Of a stretch of DNA of 50,123 bases, positions 1-9,500 are shown piece after piece. The notes under the pieces are model-generated. The model was not told the origin of the DNA, searched no databases, and worked only from the letters and a program-made list of their open reading frames with translations. Within the stretch, counting starts at the first letter, position 1, and each line of letters starts with the position of its first letter. The position numbers and the translations under genes are program-made. The stretch is from Actinomycetes bacterium (GTDB lineage Bacteria; Actinomycetota; Actinomycetes; Actinomycetales; Cellulomonadaceae), in the NCBI GenBank assembly GCA_023461115.1, contig JAEWOA010000245.1, positions 1 to 50,123 of the forward strand, written 5' to 3'.

Positions 1-524
1 GGCTGGACACGCGGGCCGTGGTGGTCGCGCGGCACGGGACGGCGCGGCGGCGGGCGGCGTGGAAGGACGGCGAGGAGTCGCGCCCGCTCACGCCCGTCGG
101 CCAGCGGCAGGCGCGCGGGCTGGTCCCGGTGGTGTCGGCGTTCGGGGTCTCACGCGTGGTGACGAGCCCGTGGCAGCGGTGCGTGGACACCACGGCGCCG
201 TACACGTCGGCCGCGCAGGTGCCCGCCGAGGTGTTGCCGGTGCTCTCGGAGGCGGGCCACCGCAAGTCCCCGGCGCGTGTGGCCGCCGCCACCTTGGAGC
301 TGTTGCAGTGGCCCGACGACTCGCTGCTGTGCACGCACCGGCCGGTGCTCGGCACGGTGCTCGACGTGCTCGCGCAGCACGCCCGCCGCTCGGTGGCGGA
401 CGCTCTCCCGGCGAAGGACCCGCTGCTGCACCCGGGGCAGGTGCTGGTCGCGCACGTGGCGCAGTCGGCGCGTGGGCCGCGCGTCGTCGCCGCGGAGTTG
501 CACACGGCCTACGACCATGCCTGA
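1..524 (+). CDS. Histidine phosphatase domain, C-terminal part of a MutT1-like Nudix/phosphatase protein (5' truncated by window)
   Basis: The frame is open to the left edge (codons read LDTRA before the first possible GTG at 18), so this is the tail of a longer protein. The motif VVARHGTARRRAAWKDGEE followed by RPLTPVGQRQA is the phosphohistidine-phosphatase (SixA/phosphoglycerate mutase-like) active-site region, with RHG supplying the catalytic histidine; SPWQRCVDTTAPY and a later THRP (second histidine region) agree. In actinobacteria this domain, with the same AWK spacing after RHG, is the C-terminal half of MutT1-type proteins, where an N-terminal Nudix domain hydrolyses 8-oxo-dGTP, diadenosine polyphosphates or related nucleotides. 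The Nudix half would lie outside the window, so the fusion is inferred. A stand-alone SixA-like phosphatase is the alternative. Confidence 0.72.
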   Translation, partial: LDTRAVVVARHGTARRRAAWKDGEESRPLTPVGQRQARGLVPVVSAFGVSRVVTSPWQRCVDTTAPYTSAAQVPAEVLPVLSEAGHRKSPARVAAATLELLQWPDDSLLCTHRPVLGTVLDVLAQHARRSVADALPAKDPLLHPGQVLVAHVAQSARGPRVVAAELHTAYDHA

Positions 525-800
525 CGCGGCATCGCAGCGTGGGGGAAGGGCCGACGCCGGACCGGGAGCGCCTCTCGGCGCGTGGCCACTCGAGGTGGCT
601 TGAGTTGGAGCCCGGGGCTACCGCGGCCCGGCGTCGGCTGCCCATGCTACGCGCGACGAATTGGTGGGACCAAGGGGTGCCGTGCGCAGGGGTTGCGCTG
701 TCACCATAGGTGCACCTGCGCGACGCCGGCCGTTTAGGGAATCGTCGCCTGGTGACCTAGCCTGACTCGTGTTTCCCTCGTCCCTCCCCCGGAGCCTGCC
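525..800. other. Intergenic region upstream of the phosphate uptake genes
   Basis: No convincing gene is seen in these 276 bases. The part nearest the DUF47 gene is less GC-rich and would hold its promoter. The stretch 699-720 (TGTCACCATAG then GTGCACCTGCG) looks faintly like two 11-bp PHO-box direct repeats, as bound by PhoP in actinobacteria, which would suit phosphate genes, but the match is weak. Confidence 0.3.
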
Positions 801-1421
801 GTGCGCCTGCGCCTGACACCGCGCGACACCACGTTCTTCGACCTTTTCGCCGCATCGGCCCAGCATCTCGTGACCGGAGCGAACCTCCTGGGCCAGATGC
901 TCGGCGCCGACGCCGCCACCCGCAAGGAGATCGGCAAGAAGATCGCCGACGCCGAGCATGCTGCGGACGAGGCGACCCACCAGATCATGCGTCGGCTGAA
1001 CCAGACGTTCGTCACACCGTTCGACCGTGACGACATCTACAACCTCGCGTCGAGCCTCGACGACTGCATGGACTTCATGGACGAGGCCGCGGACCTCATC
1101 GTGCTCTACAAGGTCGCCGAGCTGCCGCCGCGCGTCTCCGACCAGGTCCAGGTGCTGCAGCGTGCGGCCGAGCTGACCGCCGAGGCCATGCCCCGCCTGC
1201 GGTCGATGGACTCGCTCTCGGAGTACTGGGTCGAGGTCAACCGGCTCGAGAACCAGGCGGACAAGTCGCACCGCAAGCTCCTGGCGCAGATGTTCGACGA
1301 GATCGCGGACCCGATCCTCCTGATGAAGCTCAAGGAGATCGTGGAGAAGCTCGAGGACGCGGCCGACGCGTTCGAGAAGGTCGCGAACACGGTCGAGACG
1401 ATCGCGCTCAAGGAGTCCTGA
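801..1421 (+). CDS. DUF47 family phosphate-transport accessory protein
   Basis: A 206-residue, largely helical and acidic protein typical of the DUF47/PhoU-like family (usual length about 205-215). It starts with GTG and reads RLRLTPRDTTFFDLFAASAQ, then KKIADAEHAADEATHQIMRRLNQTFVTPFDRDDIYNLAS (quoted here in parts: the AEHAADE, NQTFVTPFDRDDI and LDDCMDFMDEAADLI motifs are hallmark DUF47 segments). Family members pair with PiT permeases and are thought to modulate phosphate uptake at the inner face of the membrane. Here the PiT gene begins 6 bp after the stop, so the two form an operon. No membrane segment or DNA-binding motif is seen. Start choice is supported by the canonical N-terminus and by absence of an upstream in-frame extension. 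Confidence 0.93.
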   Translation: MRLRLTPRDTTFFDLFAASAQHLVTGANLLGQMLGADAATRKEIGKKIADAEHAADEATHQIMRRLNQTFVTPFDRDDIYNLASSLDDCMDFMDEAADLIVLYKVAELPPRVSDQVQVLQRAAELTAEAMPRLRSMDSLSEYWVEVNRLENQADKSHRKLLAQMFDEIADPILLMKLKEIVEKLEDAADAFEKVANTVETIALKES

Positions 1422-1427
1422 GCCGAG

Positions 1428-2429
1428 GTGGAGATCGCCCTCGTCATCCTCGTCGTCGCGCTCGCGCTCGGCTTCGACTACACCAACGGCTTCCACGACG
1501 CCGCCAACGCGATCGCCACCTCGGTGTCGACGCGCGCGCTGACACCGCGGGTCGCGCTCATCATGGCCGCGGTCATGAACTTCGTCGGCGCGATGCTCGG
1601 CACGGCGGTCGCGGAGACGATCGCGACGTCGATCGTCGACCTGCAGGACGCCAGCAACCATCAGGCGCTCACGGTGATCGTGTGCGCCCTGGTGGGCGCG
1701 ATCGGCTGGAACCTCATCACGTGGTGGTTCGGGCTGCCGTCGTCGTCGACGCACGCGCTGATCGGCGGGCTCGTGGGCGCCGGGCTCGCGGCCAGCCTGG
1801 GCGTGTACTGGCAGTCGGTGTACGAGAAGGTCGTGCTGCCGATGGTCCTGTCGCCGCTGATCGGGTTCGGGCTCGCGTTCGCGATCATGGTGGGCGTGCT
1901 GTGGCTGGTGCGGAACCGGTCCCCCAAGATCCAGCGCAACTTCCGCCTGGCGCAGACGGTGTCCGCGTCCGCGATGGCGCTGGGCCACGGCCTGCAGGAC
2001 GCGCAGAAGACGATGGGCGTCATCTACCTGGCGCTGTTGACGGTGGGCTGGGCGGACCGCGACGCGGGCATCCCGCTGTGGGTCAAGATCGCCGCCGCGG
2101 CCGCGATCTCGGCGGGCACGTACTCGGGCGGGTGGCGCATCATGCGCACGCTGGGCCGCAAGATCATCGAGGTCGACCCGGCCCGCGGCTTCGTCGCGGA
2201 GTCCGTGTCCGCGACCGTGCTGTACATCAACGCCTACGTCTTCCACGCGCCGGTCTCGACGACCCACACGGTCACGTCCGCGATCATGGGCGTCGGCGCC
2301 ACCAAGCGCGCGTCGGCGGTCCGTTGGGGCGTCGCCAAGAACATCGCGACCGCGTGGGTGCTGACCATCCCGGCGGCCGCTGCGGTGGGCGCGCTCTGCT
2401 ACTTCGTCGTCAACCCGTTCCTGAACTGA
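1428..2429 (+). CDS. PiT family inorganic phosphate transporter
   Basis: A 333-residue integral membrane protein that takes up inorganic (metal-complexed) phosphate with protons. It shows the two inverted PiT signature repeats: DYTNGFHDAANAIATSVSTRAL near residues 17-38 and the C-terminal counterpart around VSTTHTVTSAIMGVGAT, plus WWFGLPSSSTHALIGG and QTVSASAMALGHGLQDAQK. About ten hydrophobic segments are visible. Length is that of the short actinobacterial PiT class. The GTG start lies 12 bp after an AAGGAG in the end of the DUF47 gene, so the genes are co-transcribed. It ends 10 bp from the convergent hypothetical gene on the other strand. Confidence 0.95.
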   Translation: MEIALVILVVALALGFDYTNGFHDAANAIATSVSTRALTPRVALIMAAVMNFVGAMLGTAVAETIATSIVDLQDASNHQALTVIVCALVGAIGWNLITWWFGLPSSSTHALIGGLVGAGLAASLGVYWQSVYEKVVLPMVLSPLIGFGLAFAIMVGVLWLVRNRSPKIQRNFRLAQTVSASAMALGHGLQDAQKTMGVIYLALLTVGWADRDAGIPLWVKIAAAAAISAGTYSGGWRIMRTLGRKIIEVDPARGFVAESVSATVLYINAYVFHAPVSTTHTVTSAIMGVGATKRASAVRWGVAKNIATAWVLTIPAAAAVGALCYFVVNPFLN

Positions 2430-2439
2430 GGCCGGGCGT

Positions 2440-3078
2440 TCACTCGAGCGTCCCGGCGCGCCACGACGCGGCGGCGGCCTCGAGCTCTTCGGCGGTGCGG
2501 AGCAGTGCGGATGCGCCGCGGGTGAGCCGGGTGGCGCCTCGCGGGTCGACGTCGTCCAGGTGGTCGGCGTCGAACGCGGCGCCCGCGGCGAGCACGCGGC
2601 AGAACGCGCCGGCGCGCTCGAGCGCGACGTCGAGGTCGCCGGCATAGACGCCTGACAGCACCGCGTCGGCCGCGGCGCGCACGTCGTCGGGCCCGGGCAT
2701 GTCCGCGACGCCTGCCACGACCTCGTGCACGGGCGCGGCGCCGACACCCAGGCGGTACCGCTCGGCGACGGTCCTCGGGTCGCGGCGCACCCACTCGCGC
2801 AGCACGTACAGGCGCCACAGCGCGCCCGGCAGGGTGCTCGCGGGGCTGTCCGCCCAGAGCGCCGCCACGATGTCGAGGCCTTCGGTCTCGACGAGCGCGA
2901 CGAGGCGCGCGACCACCGCAGGGTCGGCCGTCGCCCGGCCCTGGTTCACCAACGCCGCGGCCGTGGTGTGCGCGATCTCGGAGCGCAGCGCCGGGTCGAG
3001 CTCGCCCGCGAGCTCGTCTTGTTGCGCGGGCTCCAGGAACATCGGGCGGCGCGGGCGCTTGGCCCCGTCGTCGGCCAT
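2440..3078 (-). CDS. Hypothetical actinobacterial protein, helical, about 212 residues
   Basis: I do not recognise an established domain. The protein is soluble, acidic and alpha-helix rich, with MADDGAKRPRRPMFLEPAQQ at the start, a central GALWRLYVLREWVRRDP segment and RYRLGVGAAPVHEVVAGVAD, patterns I associate only with uncharacterised proteins of Micrococcales. The ATG has TGGAGGTGGCGTCACC upstream, a good ribosome binding site (GGAGG, spacing about 9). It faces the PiT gene tail to tail and is divergent from the sugar porter, sharing a 130-bp promoter region that contains a perfect palindrome. No signal peptide, membrane segment or nucleotide-binding motif is visible, so no function is proposed. 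Confidence 0.75.
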   Translation of the reverse strand: MADDGAKRPRRPMFLEPAQQDELAGELDPALRSEIAHTTAAALVNQGRATADPAVVARLVALVETEGLDIVAALWADSPASTLPGALWRLYVLREWVRRDPRTVAERYRLGVGAAPVHEVVAGVADMPGPDDVRAAADAVLSGVYAGDLDVALERAGAFCRVLAAGAAFDADHLDDVDPRGATRLTRGASALLRTAEELEAAAASWRAGTLE

Positions 3079-3134
3079 GGTGACGCCACCTCCATCCAGG
3101 CACCCGTGGAAAAACCCCGGACTAGGGCATTCTC

Positions 3135-3148
3135 GGCGTGCGCACGCC
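3135..3148. promoter_or_regulatory. Perfect 14-bp palindrome, candidate operator
   Basis: GGCGTGCGCACGCC reads identically on both strands. It lies between the divergently transcribed hypothetical gene (start 3078) and the sugar porter (start 3222), about 75 bp from the latter, where a repressor site would be expected. No regulator gene sits next to it. Confidence 0.4.
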
Positions 3149-3221
3149 TTCCATCAGGGCCACAGTGTGAACCACAGCCCCGGCGGGAGGCGCTGGGGTC
3201 CGACCGGAGGTGGTCGCAACG

Positions 3222-4697
3222 ATGTCCCACGCGTCAGAGTCGCCGCAGGGGGCGACCGAACCAGCGGTTCAGACGAGCAACCCCCACCACCGTAAGGCGA
3301 TCGCCCTCGCGGTCGCCGCCGCGGTCGGTGGCTTCCTGTTCGGGTTCGACAGTTCCGTCATCAACGGCGCCGTCCAGGCGATCCGCGACGAGTTCGACCT
3401 GAACTCGAACCTGTCAGGGTTCGTGGTCGCGGTGGCTCTCCTTGGCTCGGCGCTCGGCGCCTGGGTGGCCGGCCGCCTCGCCGACCGTTGGGGCCGCACC
3501 CGGGTGATGTTCCTGGGCTCGATCCTGTTCCTGGTCTCGTCGATCATGACCGGCCTCGCGTTCTCGGTGGGCGACCTGATCCTGTGGCGGGTGCTGTCCG
3601 GCATCGGCATCGGCATCGCGTCCGTGATGGCCCCGGCGTACATCGCCGAGATCTCACCGTCCGCGATGCGTGGCCGGCTCGGCTCGCTGCAGCAGCTCGC
3701 CATCACCATCGGCATCTTCGCCGCGCTCCTGTCCGACCAACTGCTGCAGGACGTCGCGGGTGGTCCGGGCGAGGAACTGTGGTGGGGAGCCGCGGCGTGG
3801 CAGTGGATGTTCTTCGTCGGCGCGATCCCGGCGGCCGTCTACGGCATCATCGCGCTGACCATCCCGGAGTCGCCGCGCTACCTCCTGCAGCGGGAGCGGC
3901 ACGACGAGGCGTACGCCATCCTGCAGTCGGTGTCGGACCAGCCGGACACCGAGGTGCAGCAGATCGAGGCGGCCATCGCCGAGGACCGGCGCAACGCCGC
4001 GCAGTCCTCGCTCAAGGGGCCGGCGTTCGGGCTCTTGCCCATTGTGTGGATCGGCATCCTGCTGTCGGTGTTCCAGCAGTTCGTCGGCATCAACGTGATC
4101 TTCTACTACTCGACGACGCTGTGGCAGGCCGTCGGGTTCGACGAGGACGACTCGTTCACGGTCTCGACGATCACGTCGATCACCAACGTCGTGGTCACGT
4201 TCGTGGCGATCGCGCTCGTCGACAAGGTCGGCCGTAGACCGATGCTGTTGATCGGCTCGGTCGGCATGACGATCTCGCTGGGGCTCATGGCAATCGCGTT
4301 CACGCAGTCCACGGGCTCGGGCGACGACCTGACGCTCACCGGCGCATGGGCCAACATCGCGCTCGTCTCGGCCAACGCGTTCGTCGTGTTCTTCGGCGCG
4401 ACGTGGGGTCCGCTGGTCTGGGTGCTGCTGGGCGAGATGTTCCCGAACCGCATCCGCGCCGCCGCGCTCGGTGTGGCCGCCGCGGCGCAGTGGATCGCGA
4501 ACTTCATCGTGTCGCAGACGTTCCCGGGCCTCCTGGACGCGTTCGGCGCGTCGATCCCGTACCTCATCTACACGATCTTCGCGTTCCTGTCGTTCTGGTT
4601 CGTGCTCTTCAAGGTCCCGGAGACCAAGGGCATCGCGCTGGAGAACATGGAGGGCATCAAGGTCGTGCGGCGCCAGCGCAAGCAGGCGACGGTGTAG
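3222..4697 (+). CDS. Sugar porter (MFS) family transporter
   Basis: A 491-residue, twelve-helix major facilitator of the sugar porter family, predicted proton-coupled importer of a hexose, pentose or polyol. Signature elements are GFLFGFDSSVINGA in helix 1, GRLADRWGRTR between helices 2 and 3, RVLSGIGIGIASV, YIAEISPSAMRG, PESPRYLL after helix 6, QQFVGINVIFYYS in helix 7, DKVGRRPML, and VPETKG after helix 12. The length is normal for the family. I start at ATG 3222 because a GGAGG at 3206-3210 is 11 bp upstream; a GTG at 3210 is in frame but overlaps that site. Substrate cannot be read from sequence. It stands alone, and IS remnants begin just downstream. Confidence 0.93.
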   Translation: MSHASESPQGATEPAVQTSNPHHRKAIALAVAAAVGGFLFGFDSSVINGAVQAIRDEFDLNSNLSGFVVAVALLGSALGAWVAGRLADRWGRTRVMFLGSILFLVSSIMTGLAFSVGDLILWRVLSGIGIGIASVMAPAYIAEISPSAMRGRLGSLQQLAITIGIFAALLSDQLLQDVAGGPGEELWWGAAAWQWMFFVGAIPAAVYGIIALTIPESPRYLLQRERHDEAYAILQSVSDQPDTEVQQIEAAIAEDRRNAAQSSLKGPAFGLLPIVWIGILLSVFQQFVGINVIFYYSTTLWQAVGFDEDDSFTVSTITSITNVVVTFVAIALVDKVGRRPMLLIGSVGMTISLGLMAIAFTQSTGSGDDLTLTGAWANIALVSANAFVVFFGATWGPLVWVLLGEMFPNRIRAAALGVAAAAQWIANFIVSQTFPGLLDAFGASIPYLIYTIFAFLSFWFVLFKVPETKGIALENMEGIKVVRRQRKQATV

Positions 4698-4773
4698 TCC
4701 TCCGCATCGGGCCAGGGGCCGTCGCCCATCAGGGGGGAGTGTCAGATGAACGGTGGGCGGGGCCCGGCGTTCT

Positions 4774-5304
4774 CTAGAGGTTCGAGGGGTTGATGCGCCC
4801 CTCGAAGGTGATGGCGAACGCGTTGAGGGCGGCCTTCCATCGGATCACCCATCGTGCCCGGCCCCGTCCGGTGGGGTCTAGCGCTCGGGTCACCAGGTAG
4901 AGACATTCCAGAGCCGCGGCGTCGTTCGGGAAGTGCCCGCGGGCCCGCACCGCCCGCCGGTAGCGGGCGTTGAGGGATTCGATCGCGTTGGTCGTGCAGA
5001 TGATCTCGCGGATCTCCACGTCGTAGTCCAGGAACGGGACGAACTCGGGCCAGGCGGTGCGCCACAGCTTGACCGCCGCCGGGTACTTGCCCGCCCACTT
5101 GTCGGCGAAGTCGTCCATCCGCACGCTCGCCTGCTCGGCGTTCACGGCGGTGTAGATCGGCTTGAGGTCGCGGGCCACGGCGTCCCAGTCCTGGCGGGCG
5201 GCGTAGCGGAACGTGTTGCGGGTCAGGTGGATCACGCAGGTCTGCACCTGGGTCAGCTCCCAGACCGTGGTGATCGCCTCGGGCAGCCCCTTGAGGCCGG
5301 CGTG
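4774..5304 (-). pseudogene. IS256 (Mutator) family transposase, C-terminal fragment
   Basis: About 176 residues of the catalytic C-terminal half of an IS256-type transposase. HAGLKGLPEAITTVW, QTCVIHLTRNTFRYA, the helical insert with DKWAGKYP, and TTNAIESLNARYRRAVR are diagnostic, including the last catalytic Glu in AIESLN and the CVIH motif. Full-length members are about 400-430 residues; everything upstream of the HAGLKG segment, including the first two catalytic Asp, is missing. At about 5300 the homology stops abruptly and the other strand becomes an ISL3 transposase. The sequence near 4733-4756 (GGAGTGTCAGATGAACGG) may be the element's original terminal end. Non-functional as a transposase. 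Confidence 0.88.
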
Positions 5305-5950
5305 GCGCGACCGGGTCGAGGTGGTCGCGATGGACGGGTTCACCGGCTTCAAGACCGCGACCACCGAGGAACTGCCCGACGCCGTGGCGGTGATGGACCC
5401 CTTCCACGTCGTGCGCCTGGCCGGCGACGCCCTGGACCGCTGCCGGCGACGCGTCCAGCACGACCTGCACGGGCACCGCGGCATGCGCGACGACCCGCTG
5501 TCCCGTGCCCGGCGGACCCTGCACACCGGCGCCGACCTGCTCACCGACCGGCAACGCGCACGCCTGAGCGCGCTGTTCGACGGCGACGAGCACGTGCAGG
5601 TCGAGGCGACCTGGGGCGTCCACCAGCGTGTCGTCGCGGCCTACCGCGACCCCGACCGCAACCGCGGACGCGAGCTCATGACCGCGCTGATCACCTCGAT
5701 CAGCCACGGCGTCCCAGCCGCGCTGCGCGAGGTCGCCACCCTCGGCCGAACCCTGAAGAAGCGATCCGCGGACGTGCTGGCCTACTTCGAGCGACCCGGA
5801 ACCTCCAACGGACCCACCGAGGCCCTCAACGGCCGACTCGAACACCTACGCGGCTCCGCCCTCGGCTTCCGCAACCTGACCAACCACATCACCAGATCCC
5901 TGCTCGAGACCGGCGGCTTCCGACCCCGACTACACCCCCGATTGGGATGA
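5303..5950 (+). pseudogene. ISL3 family transposase, C-terminal fragment
   Basis: About 215 residues of the C-terminal half of an ISL3-type transposase. The frame becomes recognisable at WRDRVEVVAMDGFTGFKTA and continues through VMDPFHVVRLAGDALD, DDPLSRARRTLHTG, LTDRQRARL, GRTLKKRSADVLAYFERP and the very conserved GTSNGPTEALNGRLEHLRG with its catalytic Glu, ending RSLLETGGFRPRLHPRLG. Intact members are about 400-440 residues and have an N-terminal zinc-binding and helix-turn-helix part, absent here. The reading frame is uninterrupted within the fragment, so loss was by a single rearrangement rather than slow decay. It meets the IS256 fragment within a few bases of 5303. Confidence 0.9.
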
Positions 5951-6172
5951 GCCGAGTAAGTGACCTGTCAGAATCGATCGGCTAACAGGCCAGGGAACCG
6001 ACTGCGTCATAGGGCTCGGCTCCCAGGACATGCCGCCGGGTGCGTGACCGAACGCTCTCGCGTGCGGAGCCACGGTACTCGGCGGTCCGGCGACACTCGA
6101 TCACGACTCGGCGCAAACGGCCGCCTGCCCCGGAATCGCCCCACGTTCAAGTTCTCGGCGAGCGCCCTGATC
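5951..6172. other. Intergenic region between ISL3 remnant and immunity-like gene
   Basis: No gene is seen. GGGATGAGCCGAGTAAGTGACC at the left is probably residual ISL3 terminal sequence. The remainder is unassigned. Confidence 0.4.
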
Positions 6173-6508
6173 TCAGCTGCGGTGCTCTCGCTCCACGAGT
6201 GCCTCTGCCAACTCGGCATTCCCCGCCGCCAAAGAGGCGAGCCACGCATCGAACTCAGGATCGGCCCCAACGGGTCCCATATCCTCGAGATACTCGAGGA
6301 CGAACAAGTCTCGCTCCGCTTTGTCTGGCGCGGTCTCGAAAACAGAACGGTAGAGAGCGCGGCCGCTCGGCCCGCCTTCGGATATCGCGAAGGCGACATT
6401 TGCCCACGCAGAATCGACCTCAGTGTATTCAAGCGCCTTGAACGCATCGCGCGTCCTAGCCGCGCGCATTTGCCAAAACGCCGCGATCTCAGACATGTCT
6501 GGTGTCAC
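6173..6508 (-). CDS. Putative immunity protein paired with the RHS protein
   Basis: A 111-residue acidic, helical protein with no domain I can name (FKALEYTEVDSAWANVAFA, EYLEDMGPVGADPEFDAWLA). The GTG at 6508 overlaps the RHS stop codon as GTGA and has GGAGG eight bases upstream; an ATG four codons later is the alternative. The four-base overlap means translation is coupled to the end of the RHS protein. Small acidic genes in this position after RHS proteins are usually immunity proteins that neutralise the variable C-terminal tip. Composition is less GC-rich than the chromosome around it and matches the RHS tip, consistent with the two having been exchanged as one cassette. Function is inferred from position only. 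Confidence 0.6.
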   Translation of the reverse strand: MTPDMSEIAAFWQMRAARTRDAFKALEYTEVDSAWANVAFAISEGGPSGRALYRSVFETAPDKAERDLFVLEYLEDMGPVGADPEFDAWLASLAAGNAELAEALVEREHRS

Positions 6509-9500
6509 CTGCTCAGCCTCCTTCCCGCACCCCCGCCCCCGATGTATCCAATACCGAGCATTCCCCCGCCCGGCGATATTCCGGTCCTGGCGCCGGGGAG
6601 AACGGCCACTCTGGCACCGCCGTACGATCGGATATTCCGGGGTAAATTGACTCGCACGGTTGCGAGCTTCCACGCCGATGATGGTAGCCGGTATCCAAGA
6701 CGTCCGCATCCCGAACTCTGGAATTCCATCAAATTGTTGCGCAACCCTTGCTGGTAGTTCTTTGCCTGCTTCACGTGACTTTCGATCGTCATGCTTCTGC
6801 CGTAGATCGGCTGGTTGTGTTTGTTCGTCCGAAGTTCTTGTTGCCTCTTGGCTATTTGCGCCATCTTCGCGGCAACCAGGTCGACTAGCGCTTCACAACT
6901 GGCTTCGCCGCTCGCATCACAGTTGTTGATGGGGTCGTTCGGATAGCTGTACGCATTGTCATTTCCCGCGTAAATCGGGTCGACTGAGGTGAACAGTCCG
7001 CTACTAGCGTTGTACAGGCGCGCGCCCATCAGCGTTAGTGATGCTGGCGTCGCGGCCGAGCGCTCTTTCGTCCCTAGCCAGCCGTAGTTTGCTGGGGTGG
7101 CGGGTCGGGCGCCAGCGGGCAGGTTGCCGTATTCGTCGGTGTCGTTCCAGGAGTCGATGCCGGCGGCGTTGGTCAGGGTGGTCCCGGTGGCGGGGATCGT
7201 GGTGGTGGTGGTGATGTCGCCGTGGAGGTTGGCGAGCATGACCTGCACGCTCGCGGCGCCGAAGGCGCCGACCTGGGTGGCGGTGGCGGCCAGGGCGCCG
7301 CCGAGCCCGGCGATGTACCGGGTGGTGGTGGCCTGTTCGCTGGTCTGCCCGGGGGCTTGGGAGATGGTCCAGGCGGGGTTGTCGCTGGTGTCGGTGTAGA
7401 CGCGGGCCAGGGTGGAGGTCTGCGCGCCGGTGGGCTTGCTGGTGTCGGTCGTGGTGGCCAGGATCCGGCGCCTGCCGGCGTCGTAGGCGTGCTCCTGGGT
7501 GAGGGTTCCCCCGGTGGTGGGGGTGGCGATGGTCCAGGCGGAGTCGTCGGCCCGGTAGCGCAGGCTCACGTCGGCGCCGGCCGCGGAGTCGACCGCGGGC
7601 AGGGTGGTGACCCGGCCGAGCCCGTCGTAGAGGTAGGTCCCGGCGGCGGCGCCGGTGCGGGTGGCGGTGTTCGCCTTGTCCGCGGAGTCGACCGTCCAGG
7701 TGCGGGCCTCGACGGTGCCGGTGCCGGCGGTGGGGCAGGCCTGCCCGGCCTGCCCGGCGCGGGCCTCGAGCTGGGTGCGGGCCCCGTTGCGGTTGAACGT
7801 GTACGCCCGGGTGACGCACCCCGCCAGGCCGGGAACGTTGGCCGGGTCGGACAGGTCCAGGGCCAGGGCGTCAGGGGCGGCGGTGCGGTCGGCGACCAGG
7901 GTCAGGCGCCCGGCGCCGTCGTAGGTGTACTGGCGGTGGTACTGGGCCGCGTCGGACCCGTCGCCGACCCCGTCGGTGAAGACGGCGGCGTTCGGGGTGT
8001 GCTCGGCCGCGACGCGTCCGGCCACGTCGTTGGCCTGCGACCAGGCCAGCCACGGGGCCTGCCCGCCGGCGCCGTCGGGGCCGGTGTAGACGCGGGCGGT
8101 GGGCTCCCCGGCGGCGTCGTAGGTGTCCTGGACGCGCAGCCCGCCGGGCAGGGTCTGCAGCACGAGCCGCCCGTCGGGGTCGTAGGCGCCGGTGAACACC
8201 AGGTCCGGCCCGGGCCCGGGCGCCCCGCCAGGCGCGCCGGTGGTGGTGGTCACCCGGGTGGGCAGGCCGCGGTGCTCGTTGTCGCCGGCGGCGTCTGGCC
8301 CGTCGTAGGTGTAGGTGGTGGCGCCCTTGGGGTCGGCGACCGACGCGACCCGCCCGGCGGCGTCGTAGGCGGTGGTGGTGGTCTGGCCGGCGGCGGTGTA
8401 GGTGGTGGCCCGGCCCCAGGCGTCGTACCCGGTGGTGATCGTGCGGGCGGCGACCTCCTGCCCGGCGCCGTCGACGTCGGTGACCGACACCGGCAGGCCG
8501 GTGGCGGGGTCGTACGCGGTGACGGTGTCCGGCACCGCCTGCGAGACGCCCGCGGCGAACCCGTCGAGCGTGCGCGATACCCGGATCGGGCGCCCGGCGG
8601 CGTCGTAGGTCGTGACCGTGGTCCGCACGGCCCCACCTGTCCCGGTCTCGATGACCTTCGTCGGCGCGAGGAACGCGGTGTACCCCTCGGTCGTGGTGGA
8701 GGCGATGGCGCCGCCGGCGACGGCGGGCGCTACCCGGCACACCAGGCCCGCCCACTGCGGCTTGCCGCCGCACGTGGCGTCGCCTGTGGCCGCGGTGTAG
8801 TAGGTCGTGACGATGGTGCCGGGGCCTGCCGTGGGCAGGGTGGCGCCGCCGGACTCCGAGGGCTGCCGGGCCTGGGTGGCCCGGCCCTCGGTGTCCAGGA
8901 CGGTGTCGGCGACGATGTCCTTGGCCGGGTCCGCCCCGTACGGGGCGGTGGCGCTCGGGGCCAGGATCTGGGTGGTGCGCGTCGGCGTGGAGTGCGTCCA
9001 CCCGGAGGTCGGGCCGTACTTGTCGGTGGTCTCCCGGGCGTCGTACCCGGTCAGCGTGACCGAGATGACGTCGATGTCGGCGGGCACGTCGTCGCCGGCC
9101 CCCGGCTGGTCCGGGGCGGTGGTCGCGGCCATGGTCTCGGCGGCGCCGGTGATGGTGGTGGTGACCAGGTTGTACCGCTGACCGCTGGCGGGGTTGATCC
9201 CGTTGTTCGGCGCGCCTTCGTCGAGCACGTGCCGGGTGTGCGGGCGCACCAGGGCGAGCTGGGGGGCGCCGGCCACGGTGATCATGGCCTGGCGTTGCGG
9301 GCCCCACTCGTTGACGACCTTCGACCCGGCCGCGGACACCACGGTCCCGGCGGGCAGCGTCGCGCCGCCCGGCACGGGCAGGTCCGCGGTGAGCTTCTCC
9401 TCGGCGTTGTACTGGGTCAGCGACGCGTACGGGTCGGCCGACAGGTCCTCGGGGGCCAGCCCGGCGGCCGCGGCGTCGCCGGCGTGCGCGGCGATCGCGC

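Noticed and set aside
699..720. PHO-box-like direct repeats upstream of the phosphate genes
   Set aside because: Only part of the consensus is matched and a PhoP site cannot be told from chance; mentioned only as weak in the region note.
5213..5302. Extension of the ISL3 frame to the left of 5303
   Set aside because: The codons there are the antisense of the IS256 transposase; ISL3 similarity begins only at about 5303.
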